Shown piece after piece: positions 10,386 to 22,829 of a DNA stretch of 64,000 nucleotides (position 1 is its first letter; each line of letters begins with the position of its first letter). The notes below the pieces were generated by a model. It saw nothing but the letters and a program-made list of their open reading frames with translations. It was not told where the DNA came from and did not search any database. The stretch is from NCBI RefSeq assembly GCF_910592395.1, contig NC_088321.1, forward strand, positions 1,364,001 through 1,428,000, written 5' to 3'. The position numbers were made by a program, and so were the translations under genes. Origin of the DNA: Lineus longissimus. Its lineage: Eukaryota; Nemertea; Pilidiophora; Heteronemertea; Lineidae.

Positions 10386-10586
10386 CGCATGTCAAAGATA
10401 ATATTTAGGATACATACTCCCGATGCTAATTTCCAGAGATTCCCTACGTAATATTTCCAAAGGAATGTTTCGCAATACGAAAAACGTGCATCCGGGGGAA
10501 GGGGGGCTAAATGACTGGGATAGAATACTGTGTACAAGCGCGTCACACGATGACATCGCTATACTTACAGGAAGACCACTGCCCAA

Positions 10587-10904
10587 TTCTTTATTCTAAA
10601 GATGGACAAGTCCACAATTTATTTCCGACGGGGTATAGTTGATTGAACATCTACCCGATTCGCATTGAAAATACTCTGTAACAAAATAATACGATCACTG
10701 GTATCTACTTCCGGGGGTATAGCACTGGGGGTATAGCTGGGGGTATTCTTTATTCTAAAGATGGACAAGTCCACAATTTATTGCCGACGGGGTATAGTTG
10801 ATTGAACATCTACCCGATTCGCATTGAAAATACCCTGTAACAAAAGAATACGATCAATGGTGTCTACTTCCGGGGGTATAGCACTGGGGGTATAGCACTG
10901 GTCG
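10587..10904 (+). repeat. Tandem duplication of 159 bp
   Basis: Two nearly identical copies start at TTCTTTATTCTAAAG (10587 and 10746). They contain GGGGTATAGTTGATTG and end in short GGGGGTATAGCACT repeats. Only a few differences are visible, so the duplication is recent. Confidence 0.9.
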
Positions 10905-11538
10905 GTTGCGCACTGTGAAGCAGGGAGCGACTGTGCGATGGAAAATTTTGTTATTTGTTTTTCACCTAAATCGGTTCAACAATGCGGCAAACAATTGCAT
11001 GACGGGACGACAATATGTCGCTGAAGTATCTGTTATTTCAGGCTTGAACTGAATTAACAACCTCTTGTATCGAGATTAAGCGATTAATGGAGCGAGTCTG
11101 GATTATATTGTCTCTATTTTGGCATTTAGTCTTTCGTTTCAGCTGTATTTATGATCACGTTATGATCACATTATGCATCACAAAACATGCTTCAATTTTC
11201 AGGACAGCTCTCGCACAAAAACTAAACCTAATGGCTATTTTTTACGGAACAGCTCTGTACTGCATTGCGGTAGAGCCAAATTCTCCTTCATAGTAGCCTG
11301 CACTGTCAGCGAGCGCTCCGCCATTATCGCATACAAACACGAAATTTGTCCCAAAATATGCGGGAAGGTAGTTTAACATATCAAATGTACATACTTCTCA
11401 TGTACAATTTACTGTATTTTATAATGCCCTTGTCCCTGCATTCAATCAAAAACCGATAAATTATGGCGCCGTTATCACGTATAGCATACCCTTTAACGTC
11501 CAAATGCAATCTCTTTCTTCCTTTCGTCTTTGTGTCTT

Positions 11539-11911
11539 TGAGCAAGGCACTTAACCCTACTTGCTTCTCTCCACCGAGGAGTAAATGGGTACCTAGCTGG
11601 CAGAGATGGCACACTATGAATGTTAGTCCTGAGCGCTGTAAAGCTGCAGCTCGGACCTGTAATACTCCCAGAGAGGCGAGCTTGAACCAAGAATGTACAG
11701 GCCAATAGTAATAATGTGAAGCTTTGAGCGACTGAAACCAGTTGGATTTAGCGCCATATGAGTCTCGTGATCATTATCATTATTATTCTCTATGTTCTGT
11801 AAAAAATATAAAGTGCTCTGAGACTGTTAGGGATAATGATGTGAAGCGCTTTGAGCGACTGAAACCAGTTGGATTTAGCGCTATATAAGTCTCTTAATTA
11901 TTATTATTATT
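11539..11911 (+). mobile_element. L2-type LINE 3' end or CORE-SINE with doubled tail
   Basis: GAGCAAGGCACTTAACCC is the conserved block shared by MIR/CORE-SINEs and L2 3' regions. It is followed by CACCGAGGAGTAAATGGGTA and then two tail copies (from 11715 and from 11841), each GTGAAG..TTTGAGCGACTGAAACC, GGATTTAGCGC.ATAT.AGTCTC and an ATT/ATC-rich microsatellite. The two tails suggest one truncated copy next to another, or tail slippage. No open frame. Confidence 0.75.
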
Positions 11912-13795
11912 TTGTTTAGCATCATTATATTCGAAGTGGATATTTTATAGTTTTCTGATTTAATAAAGACCGAGCTGGTTGTACTGCTATTGGTTATCGT
12001 ACCAAACACCGCGAAATTGTAACTAAAATGTACGCCAAAGCCGAGTCGGACGCCGAGGTGTAAGGCCAAATGACTGCGCCATTCTCTCAGGCATATGGTG
12101 AGAAAAAAACATTACCGACAGAGACGTATCAATTTCTATTCGAAAATAACTTAAAGTGATACTATGATGTGATTTACAACTTTGCGGAAACACGTCCGTT
12201 TTTAATTGTTGATCACAAATGTAAAGCTCAAATTTTCCATTTTTGATTAGATTTATTACAAAATCGCTGAATGTAAACCACCGCGACCCGGCGCGAAAAT
12301 GTTCATGTTGTGACGTCATCAACGAAAACGGCATCGAAGCGAGCCGTCCGGGCGGGATTAAACCATTAATTTCTAGAAAATGTGCATTTTGATTCGAAAA
12401 CCTTACCGATTTATGAGAAAGTGACGTAGTCATTTGTCAAAAACAGCTAAAACATTATATGGTGAAATTTGACACGAGTTACCCTTTAAAACAGATCAAC
12501 CCATAGTTTTATGATGTATCACCTAAACCTCTATGGTCAAAATGAGGCTCATACATATTCCAATTTACAAATGAAATATTGTAACGGAGGTGTTTTAGAG
12601 TTTGCCTGATCCTGCCCCAGCAAAACCAAGTGGCCAACTTTACGGGTCACTTACGTCAAAGGGTTAACTAAAATCAATTTTCCGATTGTCATCTCAACCC
12701 ACCAAAATATAATTAGCCAAGATATTCGTGAATTTCTTACTGCCGCGTGTTTCTATTGATATAGGGGATTAAGTCTCGCGATAAGATCACGTTCACACGA
12801 GAACTGACATTTAATGGCGGAATCCTCCCAACTTCTTGGAATTAATTTACGTCCTCGAGATTAGAGATTTTGTCTCATGCGAGGCGTAGGCGAGATGGAA
12901 CGCCAAAAATGATCATGCGATCTTTATTGGTGTAGGTGATTAGAAATATCTGCACAGACGACAATGGCCACGTGCCGTGTGCTTGATGTTGTAGGGGATT
13001 AAAATGGGCCGTAAATTTAAACTTGGCCGGTTTCCGAAGCAAGCAAATGCCTGATCTTGCTCCGCATGCATCAATCTGATCAAGTGTAGATTACATAATT
13101 AAGGAGACACTAGTTTTTCAATTTTTTGAATAATCTTTGTGAAGAGCTCCTTGTCGGGAGGGGGCCATTTTGTCCATGGCCTCGGAGCCGAAGCCACTGG
13201 AGACGAAATTTTGGAGAAGCGGCAACGACCTTTACGGAACAGTCGATTTGTTGCATAGCCAAAACAATGAAGCTAGCAAAAATATGTCAGCTTCTGTCAC
13301 GAGCTGAGGTTATGATTGTCACTTAAAATCTGAAGGCAGAAGAAGAAGAAAAAGCCCCTTAATCCTTCCTAGCTTTCCCCCTGGCATGCCTGGGCGGACA
13401 TGTATGATGTTTCTTCAAACCGCAAATACCCTAGAGATATTTGTACAAGGAATCAAAGATTCTAAGCGAAGACCAGTCGCGACAATTGTCAGAAAATGGT
13501 CGCCATTAATGCTTTATTAAGAACAAACTCATCAATGCATAATCAACGTTGAATCAGGCAGCTGCACATCTTCCGCCATTACGAGAGGACCCGAACAATG
13601 AGAATCCATTAAATATTCAATAATTTTGATTGTAGATGATTTCGTTTTGATTCCGACAAGACATCTTTACCCAGAAGTTAATTTCGCCGGTGTTCTTGTT
13701 CCCGTGACTGTCATGTGACCTGACCGTCTGCCTGCAGAGTGGCCGTGATATTTTCTTGGCATTGGCCGGGCGCATTCTTGAAAAATGCGCCTACA
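11912..13795. other. Non-coding stretch, one unexplained frame
   Basis: The minus-strand frame 12023-12433 (136 codons) is not like any family I know. A GTGACGTCATC site lies near 12311. The rest looks unique and non-coding. Confidence 0.4.
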
Positions 13796-13934
13796 TAGGG
13801 AGTTTTTGCAAATCCCCCGAAACGTCATCGTGAAAGTCTATCCCGCGTTGTTCCACAGCGGTATCGAGAGGTCGAACATGAAACAATGGCGTTCTCGTTG
13901 GCGTTTCGGGGGATTTTCGTAAACTCCAGTCCCT
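13796..13934. mobile_element. 139-bp TAGGGAGTTT MITE, uninterrupted copy
   Basis: The left end TAGGGAGTTTTTGCAAATCC continues into CCCGAAACG. The right end mirrors it (CGTTTCGGGGGATTTTCG, AAACTCC and CCCTA) with a 5-bp extra stretch. It serves as reference for the interrupted copy at 77-652. Non-coding. Confidence 0.8.
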
Positions 13935-14861
13935 AATGTGTTAGTGCGCGTGGGGGAACGTGGAGGGTGGGGGGGGGCTTTGCTCAGAGCTCCTATTGAT
14001 GGTTTCAGATGAGTGGTCAGTGATGAAACCGAGTCAAATTGTACTCATTGATGTGTTAAAACGAGTTTTAGTGCATTTAGCGTGAGTAACACTAATGTCC
14101 TGAGATATCAGAGACACCTATCGGTCAGTTTATAAACATTTCTGTGCCTACCTATTCCCTGTTTGTAATAGTCTCTCCATTATTGAGGATCGGGCGTGTA
14201 TTTCTCCGCTTGAAGTGTTCAGTCTCAGAGCCGCTGAATACGCGGCCTTATTTGCTTCGGCAGGAAATTCATATTCTCGATTACTAAGCTCCCGTGTCCT
14301 GCTCCTTCGGTGCCCCCCCCCCCCCCCAGCGAGCCAAAGATGAACAAAGATATTATCTTTGGGAAACGCGCCACCCATTTTGCCCCACGCGGGCACGCGT
14401 CCATAACAAAAGACGATCTTAGCGAAAGTGTCAGATCAACAATGGCGACCTCTCATCTCAAGAAGTCCTTCAAAGGTCTTCATTCCGTTCCATCTACAAC
14501 ATGTACAGGAAAATGTACACAATGTATGTAACACTGCAGGCAGGTTGAAGTGAAAACGATGGTTTCAGCCAGTTGGTCGAAATGTGTGTGCATTTTGCAC
14601 GAGAAGCTGTACATTGTGTATTGTGCATTCAAGCCTGCTTACGCTGACGTCACTCAAGACAAATCCCTTTGTTTCGTTCAAAAGAAATCCGCCATTTGTC
14701 ATAATGCGGAAGACGAACTCAGTTCAGATCAATATTACCTCGTTTCATAGCTCATAGAGCCCGGTATCAGTATGTAAATTATGCATTGGAGGGAATCCGT
14801 TTTGTTGCCTGGAGCCGTGGTCGTCTTTGTCTCGTCTGCTTTCGCGAAATATCAGCAGCCG
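13935..14861. other. Non-coding, C15 tract, nothing else recognised
   Basis: A run of 15 C lies at 14313-14327. The frames at 14148-14396 and 14550-14750 show no family signature. Confidence 0.4.
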
Positions 14862-15048
14862 CACGTGACGTAACCTCGTCTCGAGGGAACTTTCGTAGTC
14901 TGACAATACGCACATTTCCGATTATTATTGGGACGTTTTGTACCTCAGGCACGGGGTTTGTAATTCTGCCAATTCAGGATGGGTAATTTTAAGTAATTTA
15001 TGCCATTATCAAAAGGAGGCGTGTCTCATTTATAATGCGGGTATAAAA
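14862..15048 (+). promoter_or_regulatory. Candidate TATA promoter with E-box/CRE
   Basis: CACGTGACGTAA (14862-14873) joins an E-box to a CRE half-site. A TATA element TATAAAA stands at 15042-15048. The following 130 bases are rich in CpG, unlike the surroundings. This arrangement would set a start near 15070-15080 on the plus strand. The parts are seen; their use is inferred. Confidence 0.4.
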
Positions 15049-15233
15049 TGTTGACCGGCCTGGGCGCCGGACAGACGCAGCCTTGACAGAGTTGAGAAAG
15101 GAAGCACGCGGCACGTGCGCGGAGGACATCGATCCTGACAGGCCGGAGTGCGGGACTGGGGCGAGAGCTGTCAAACGGAAAATATAGAAAATTCGGAAAT
15201 AAGTTCATTTTCGGATTTTGTTTTTCTTAGCAA

Positions 15234-15259
15234 ATGGATACAGTGATATTCTTCGTGAG
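15234..15259 (+). CDS. Candidate first coding exon (MDTVIFFVR), partial
   Basis: An ATG in good context (CAAATGG) begins MDTVIFFVR, and the frame runs into AG|GTACGT, a good splice donor at 15260. It sits 190 bases after the TATA box, which fits a 5' untranslated leader. An alternative is that the TTTTGTTTTTCTTAG just upstream (to 15230) is a splice acceptor and this is a tiny internal exon. The peptide is too short to assign a family, and I could not pick out a following exon. Confidence 0.25.
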
Positions 15260-18200
15260 GTACGTTACCATTTTGCAAATTTCTAATATCTTTTTTTTAG
15301 ATTTGAGATAGCAGGATGCTGGGCTTTTCGATTTTTTGGAGGGGGGGGGATCGCGTCGCCACGTTTAAAAAGTGCTACTTGGCAATGAGTGGTGAATTTG
15401 ACCGACAGACGTGTACATAACTCTGTTCATGTGTGGGAGCTGCTGGCGTCTAATGTTATTCTAAAGTCGGTTCATTTATTATGCAGCCATTTTGAAAATT
15501 CTGTCATAAATTTTCTCTTTTTGAGAAGACCTATCATATTGCGTTTCTAAGACTAGCCCGCACCCGGCACTTCTTTGTACTTTCCATCCAAAAAACATCT
15601 TTTTCCAGACGATTATTTATGATGTCACCACTTCTCTATGTAAGGCGGTTTCCTTGAGGGTCGACCAAAGGCATCACCGCACTTGAAATCCTAAAGCAAT
15701 TAGGTATCCTTCGCAATGAAGTGAGTGCCATTTTCAAGGGCGGGAGACGAGTAACTCCGCGACTCCCAACCTGAAATTCGCATTCACACGTCTTGAAAAG
15801 TTTAATTTCTTCAAGATTAGGATGCTAAATTCAAGCCTAAGTGATGCCTCTTGTCAACCGTTAACTTTCCATTTCCGAATTAAATACGTGCTTGTTTCAA
15901 TTCAAAGTTGTTGACCCAATATCCTTTTTGAAAAAAACTGTTGATTTATTCTCGAATATGTTTCATTAATTGTCAATACTCATAACTAAAACTAAAGGTC
16001 TTTCCGCCGACACTAAAATGGCACACCGTTTCGATTATTCAGCGAAAGATTTTGAGTTTCTGAAAAACATTTAACAAGGCTTTTTCACTTTGCTGAAAAA
16101 ATCTCTGCGGTGTTCGTCAAAAGACCTTAAAAGTTTTTCAATTCAAAAGCTCTATCAACACCACAAGCTTAAGGTTACACGAAAAAACAGAGTTACAAGA
16201 AAAGGATCGACCTTCTGTTAATAAATTATTCAAAGCATGATTAATTTTAATCCGGGAGAGGGAAATAGATCATGTTATCAGTGGGATTAAAGTACCTAAT
16301 CCTTTAATCTCTTTAATCACCGGAAAATGGCACATACTGAATTATTATGTCCTCTGGTGGGACTGTATTTGGGAAATAAGCGGAAAAATTAGTGTTTATA
16401 ACTGACGAGTTGAAGGAAACATTGGTCTGCTTCTGGGATAAAAGAGGGCGCCACGATACACGTGTCGATAAAATGCGCACATGCTTTGGTGAAGTTTGAC
16501 CCAGACGCTGACGGCGCGCCTTTAAGAATACATTCGCCATAATGTAATTTTATTCTTAATCAAAACTTACTTTTAACCAAAACCTTTGTTTTAGGAACGC
16601 ATCCATGTTCTCAGTATGAGGCAAACATGGGCTGCAGCCAGCTGTGGGATTCTTATTTTTCTAATTTTTTGTTGCAATTAATTCCCTTCCTTAAAAAAGA
16701 TCTGACAAACCCGATCCCTTTATTCTCGAGCTCTGATAACTAGTCAGATTTCCTTCAATCGACTAAACTCTCAAATGACAAGATGCATTGAAACAAAATA
16801 CCGGACGGGGCTTCATATTTCGCATTTTCTTCCAACCCAATTACCCTTCCGGCCACTGCGCACGCGAACCGACGGCTGCATGTCAGTTGCAACGCGCGAA
16901 TCGACGGCGTTCAATCCCGGGCCAAAAATCAAAAACAAAATCTCACCTGACATCACCGATGCTCTTTTGTTCTCGGATGTATCTCGGGGCTAAACGAGAT
17001 TAAACGCGACTTGACATCTGTTCCGGCGCGTGCCAGTTTTTTTCTTTAAGGCACTCCTTTTATTTTGCCATTGTTAAAAATCTGTAAAAAAAATTATCGT
17101 TTAATCCCCAGAATATTTCTTTCGGTCCGGAGGACATCGGACGGCAAACTGTCATTTCATAACTTGGCTAATATTATCCCAGCCTCCGACGCGTTTCTTT
17201 AATCTTTCTTTAGCGTCGTTGGATATTTTTTCCACAATAGTTGGAGTCCATTTCGTTCGGCAAAGAAAACGGGCCGCAATTTTCTAACCTCAGGCATATT
17301 CAACCTCGTTTTGATGTGATCTAACTCAACTTACATTTGAAGTACACGTGCTTTACGATTAGATACATTGGATTTTTGAGTTTCAGATCTATAGTAAAAT
17401 TCTGTTCAAAACGTTTCCTCTTCTGTTCGGAATCACCAAAAATCCGAGTGTAATTTTTTCGTGAAAAGGATAATAGCCTCATTGCTCCATGTTGAAATTG
17501 TTTGTTTCCGATTGACAATTAGTCTTCCGATCTGGTCTACCTCAAATCACACCGAGTTCCGTTCGCACGAGTCCCTAACGAGACCTAAATGACGACTTTG
17601 AAATTTAAGGAGAAATTCGAACCAAAAATTACACCAATTTCAAAATTTTAGAAATTAGACTGAAGCCGAGGAAATTGAGAAATGTTCTTTAATGGTGTCG
17701 AATTAGTCAGAAGTTTAGAATCTTTACAATAATTGGGATTTTTTTCGGATCCTAAAATGAGCATTACTCAGTCCGGGAAGGCACATTGCGCAGCTAGAGT
17801 TCATGTCATTATCATAAGAGATTCTATTCTGAAATTAGAGGACATTATAATGTAGACGGATGCCTTATTAATTGCATAATTTACAGATACATTTGCTCGC
17901 TGAAAAATAATCAAGAAAACTTCGATATCTGACACTTTTTGATTCACTATTTATCGCAAACTTTTGAGGTCTTTCTCAACATAAGTGGTTCACCTCTCGT
18001 ATCGGGTCCAATTCCTTTGTTATTCTACGCCAAGTTACTCACGTTGACTTATGCGTAATGCGGGTTGAAACACTTGCCTGGCCTCAATTTGAATCAAAAT
18101 AACCGAATTAGTTTTTTTTTATTCTGTACAATTTCTCTTTCGAAAAGAACAACGAAAGTGCCATCGTTGTCATATTCTTTTCTTCCGTACGGCAAGACAA

Positions 18201-19007
18201 CACGCTGCGGGATATTTAGCCCAAAACGCAATTTGCAATTTGGCGCATGTTGACACAGCGCGTCATCTGCACAACTAATTAGAAATAGCGACGCCATGTT
18301 ATTTGTCCAAGAGCTACATTAGCATGTTTATAGGCTATGATTTGATTTGGATTAAGGCGCCATCTGTTATGAAAAACATGACAGGTGGATGGTGGCTTTA
18401 AGCTTAAAGGGAGTGTGTCACAGAATATACTTTAAGCGCCCTGGTCATAGCAGAAAGCTCGCGAGGACAAGGACGGTTCCGACACTTTCTTATCGCCAAC
18501 AACTTTCATATACAAGGTATTCATAAAACTTCTACCCACTGTCCTTCAGATTCTTTTTGACGACAGATGTGAAACCGCGTCCACTTACGGACATACGACC
18601 TATCCTTTCCCTCACCTCACAGAGAGATAGCCCTTCCTAAACAATCTATAACAACATTTATAAAGAATACATCACCAAAACGATGTAGAATGCCGAGTAA
18701 GCTTGATTACCATGGCGACTGCTACAGTTAGCCATATGGTAACAGATACAGTCACAGATTGCAGAAAGACCAGAGACTGTGATAATGTCAAATTGAACAG
18801 GAAGGATGGCGAATATTCCTGACTATTCCGATACCGCAAAACAGAACATCAGTAACTGATGACCCATTCGTTAAACAAACATATACACTCTTTAAAATAT
18901 GTTTTGTAAACTTATACAAAATTTCAAGGTTTTTATCGGGCACACGTATGAAATCCTAAAAAGCGTTTCAAGAAAATGAACCATACGTTCTACCCCTTTC
19001 TAAGCTT
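15260..19007. other. Long non-coding, low-repeat stretch
   Basis: This is the least repetitive part of the window. It would be intron if the 15234 exon is real. No frame here resembles a protein. A degenerate GAAAAAC-type hairpin repeat lies near 16040-16140. Confidence 0.4.
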
Positions 19008-19433
19008 TTGATGCCTCTAAGGTTTTTTTACGGCGGGCGAATCCTCCTCAGACGTTTAAATATATTTACGCTCCCGGATGCTGTTGCCAATTGCCCGCAG
19101 GCCATTAGCGAAGCTAAGTCTACAATCAGATGGTGTGTCCTCCCCCAGCGGGGATTAGCTGTACAAATGACAGATGCGTCAAGAAATTATGGCCCATTGT
19201 TCTGGCGAATTTCTCAACGCCCGCAGGGAGGTCTGGTGTTTTTCCCTCGCCCCTTGAGGTATCTGGTGAATTTCTCTAGCCACCTGCCCGAAGTGTTAAT
19301 CACCTTGTTCTGCGCATGCGTCTAATATAATCCTGAAATTAGGAAGGCTAATAGTATCAAAAACGAGTTTACTCGAAAAATAAGTAAGCATGTTATTGAT
19401 GGACATTTTCTTCATCTTCTTCTACTTTTTCTT

Positions 19434-19735
19434 CTTCTAGTTCTAGTTCTAGTAGAAGTTCTAGTTCTAGTAGAAGTTCTAGTTCTAGTATAAGTTCTAG
19501 TTCTAGCATAAGTTCTAGTTCTAGTAGAAGTTCTAGTTCTAGTATAAGTTCTAGTTCTAGTAGAAGTTCTAGTTCTAGTATAAGTTCTAGTTCTAGTAGA
19601 AGTTCTAGTTCTAGCATAAGTTCTAGTTCTAGTAGAAGTTCTAGTTCTAGTATAAGTTCTAGTTCTAGTAGAAGTACTAGTTCTAGTAGCAGTTCTACTT
19701 CTAGTAGAAGTTCTACTTCTACTTCTTCATCTTCT
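19434..19735. repeat. TTCTAG minisatellite, 18-bp period
   Basis: About sixteen units of TTCTAGTTCTAGTAGAAG alternate with variants ending GTATAAG or GCATAAG. The period is a multiple of three, so one minus-strand frame (19393-19761) stays open and would read as glutamate/leucine repeats. I treat that frame as a by-product of the repeat. Confidence 0.9.
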
Positions 19736-19761
19736 TCTTCTTCACTGCCTCCAGAAGGCAA

Positions 19762-22064
19762 GTAGTTATGCAGATGTGTCGGCTTTAATGTCGCTCACAT
19801 TCACAAATATATCCCTCACAAGGTCTTCAAGCCAAGCTGAGCAAATGACGCTTTTGACTCCAAATTCATCGCGAAAAGTGAAATTATAAGCGAGACAGCA
19901 CGTGCCAACCTGTCACTTTATGCAAAACAAAGACCCCATGGGATACTATTTAGTCTCGACAAAGAAACTGCCTCCGAGTGATACCATTTAGTGCCCATAA
20001 CGACTTTTTAATACCCCAGGGGACATTTACAAATAGTCCGCGCGTGCCACAGACACCTCGCGCACAATCCAATCTGGCAGCGAATTGTAACTGTTGTTCC
20101 TGCAGCGCTCGACAGGTGACGTTATTGTTTGTAAACAAAGGCCGCCATGTTGTACTATTGTCGTATAAAGTGCCACAATTCTTCAGATTTAATTACAGAA
20201 TTGCGCATCTTTCATGATGAAAAGACATAAAAGGGTGTACACAGACACTACACAATGCACTCTTTAAGCACCCAACGCCTTCATCTCAGTGTTTTGATTT
20301 CTTATTATTCCCGCCGGCTTCTTACGAATCTGTGCAGACAGGGGGCGAGAAATTTAATCAAGATTTATTTCGAGAGATTCTGTCCATCTGGCGTTAAGTC
20401 GCACACTTAACAGATTACCTTGTAGCGCCTTAAAATAACAAGAAAATCAAAATATTATGACGGTCGCATCTGTCGTGAAACTAGTGCTAATTGTATCCTT
20501 TATTTCTTGGGAGTTGGTATTTTGGCCAGAGCTTACAATGATACCGTCACATGACAAAATACAACTTGCTGATGTTGACTCACATAATGAAAAAATGAAA
20601 ATGATTGCCGAAAAATGAAATTGCCTTGGTTAAATTCGAACCACAGGGCTTTGGTGTTTCCTCAACTCTGCTTTTAACATGAATTTTGTTTTAAATACTA
20701 GTAGCGGTATAGCCTATTTTGTAACTCATGCGCTGGTTGTCTGGGTAGGGTTGGGGAAGGGTTGTTATAGGAGGGTGCATGCATCTTGTAATTCGACTGA
20801 TATGGTGAATTCTTGTTATTTTCTTCGGTGCAGGTGGCGTCCCGGGGTTATCCTAATGCCCTACCCTGCTGCAATAAGGCCTCAAATTTAATTTCATAAT
20901 CAAAGAGAAAAAACTAACGACCTATCTCTGCAGGGGTTGTATTCGATTTTTGATGCCGGAATGGTCATGAAGACTTTCAGCTACGGACATCTGGCCAGTG
21001 GCAAAATAATCAGCCCTCCTTAATTTCTCTGCGCGTCAGAAGATAATTGTCGCTCCCTGATTAGTTTGCGCAGACGGTAAACACGTCCGGTTGACAGGTG
21101 CGGGTGAATTTGTCTTCCTAATCACACCGTGGCTATTTACTAGCTGTCTAGGGATGATTGCATGAATACAAATGAGGCTCATGAATATTAATGAGGTATC
21201 TTGGGGCTGTTCTGAGGAGCATGAATACTGATTAGATATTAGAATCAGAATTCGTAGGTTGACTTGATGTATGCGAGGATGTGAAAAAGAGTTTTGACGC
21301 CAACCACATATTTTAGGCCTGGGTGTTCAGAAGTCCGTAATTTAAGACTTTTATGGCGTCTAGTCACGCGAAAGATTGTGAAATGGTTAGTATAATTCAG
21401 AGAAAACAAATATACGAAATATGTTTACATAATCTTATCCCCAATTGCATTGCGAAATATTGCGCATATTGGTATCAGAATATGGAAGGTAGTGCTGGCA
21501 GAGAGATAATGTTTGAGTAACATGTCTGTTTGGAGAATGTCAAGCGCGTGAACCCATTAATGGAGGAGGGCGTCATACCTTTTCTCAAAACGCGCATTAT
21601 CAAACGCCGGTTCGCGTTTTATACAAACCCGCGCGTGCCAACTGTCAATCCTAGTTCAAATCATATAATTATTCGCCGATTGATGCGTATAACCTTGAGT
21701 CAGAGTCGTGGTTGTGTATAAAAACCGAAACCGGTGATTAGTCCCGGGATGGCGCAAGGTCAAAGAAGGGGTGAATGTGAGTTCATATTTTACACGCAGC
21801 CGATTCTGGGCGGTGAAACGGAAGAGATAGGACGAGAGTCTTGTGATCGAATTTATTGTGAAATCATATCAAGTTATGAGACATTCCACCAATGATTTAA
21901 CTTTGTCAGTGACAGAAAAGGCCTATTCGCCAACACGGTCAAAATTGTGCCTCCCCGCCAACCGTCAATATTACTGTATTGTTTATAATGGCACATGGGA
22001 CATTGTTTTCATCACGCACCCACTCATGTGCCGTACGACAGCGCCTACACAGTAATTAGTATGC
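19762..22064. other. Non-coding, low-repeat stretch
   Basis: No gene is supported. Possible factor sites are a TGTTTGTAAACA palindrome (forkhead type) near 20128 beside GCCGCCATGTTG (YY1 type, 20143) and ATGAATATTAATGAG near 21182 (POU/homeodomain type). These are single motif matches and prove nothing alone. Confidence 0.35.
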
Positions 22065-22074
22065 GTGACGTCAC
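22065..22074. promoter_or_regulatory. CRE palindrome GTGACGTCAC
   Basis: A perfect TGACGTCA cAMP-response element sits 45 bases before the exon-like segment at 22119. It could belong to a promoter there. Confidence 0.4.
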
Positions 22075-22118
22075 GCCCTCATGAATAATAATTAGGTGTT
22101 CTATCTTTCTCATTGCAG

Positions 22119-22245
22119 ATCATTCGCAGAGGACGCGAGCCACGCGACATGTCAGGAGCAGACGATAAAGGATGACGATTTGAATTCGAATTGAAACGAA
22201 CAGATTTGAAGGAAAATGTGAGGATCGAGAAGGGAAAATTCCAAG
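22119..22245 (+). other. Exon-like segment between strong splice signals
   Basis: A pyrimidine-rich CTATCTTTCTCATTGCAG precedes 22119 and AAG|GTGAGT ends it at 22245, both close to consensus. All three frames contain stops within 127 bases; the longest runs 24 codons. If used, it would be a 5' untranslated exon, a terminal-coding exon or part of a non-coding RNA. A chance pairing of signals is possible. Confidence 0.3.
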
Positions 22246-22395
22246 GTGAGTTGTTTTTTGTGCGATGTCGGTTAAATTCTTTAAAATTGGGTGCGACTTC
22301 GAGGATTTTTAACAGCTTCATGTTCTGGGCAGAGGACCTATGTGCAGATATTCTCGATAAAAATCGTGGAACGTGCTGTAGGCCATAGGCATGTA

Positions 22396-22555
22396 CAGTG
22401 AAACCTCTCTCAGCGGACACCTCTCTATTAAGGACACTAATTTTGGTTACAAAATGGTTGTTTCCATTCAATTTGACCTCTGTAATCAGGACATCCCTCC
22501 ATCAAGGACAGCACCGGTCAGTCCCGAGGGCGTCCTTAATAGAGAGGTTCGACTG
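22396..22555. mobile_element. pogo/Tigger-like MITE, copy 2
   Basis: Starts CAGTGAAACCTCTCTCAGCG and ends AGAGAGGTTCGACTG, with TA on both sides (22394-22395, 22556-22557). Same core as copy 1, length 160 bp. Confidence 0.9.
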
Positions 22556-22702
22556 TACATGTAAGGTAATGTGGTACAATTGAATAAAGCATTGGTGTAC
22601 ATTGATATGTATTGCCAGCTCTTCTACACTGTATTAGCAACAATTGAAATGGGGCTATAACTGTACCATTTTACCTCAAGTTATATACCGTTAAACAGCT
22701 CA

Positions 22703-22719
22703 CCCCCCCCCCCCCCCCC
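22703..22719. repeat. C17 homopolymer
   Basis: Run of 17 C, starting a low-complexity boundary about 130 bases before the CRE-bearing array. Confidence 0.9.
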
Positions 22720-22829
22720 ACGTGCTGACTTTGCGACTCCAAGATGTTGTCCCGTCAGTACTGTAACGACCTCACTTAGCCGTTTGTAGAAATATTTGTT
22801 GTCGTCATCAACCTTTAAGTTTGTTCAAT

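Noticed and set aside
12023-12433. 136-codon minus-strand frame
   Set aside because: No recognisable domain and no transcription or splice signals.
19393-19761. 122-codon minus-strand frame of Glu/Leu repeats
   Set aside because: It is the translation of an 18-bp minisatellite; no splice, promoter or flanking coding signal.
19978-20217. Minus-strand gene start at the YY1-type CAACATGGCGGC near 20143
   Set aside because: The frame stops after eight codons (ATG GCG GCC ... TAA), so only a motif match remains.
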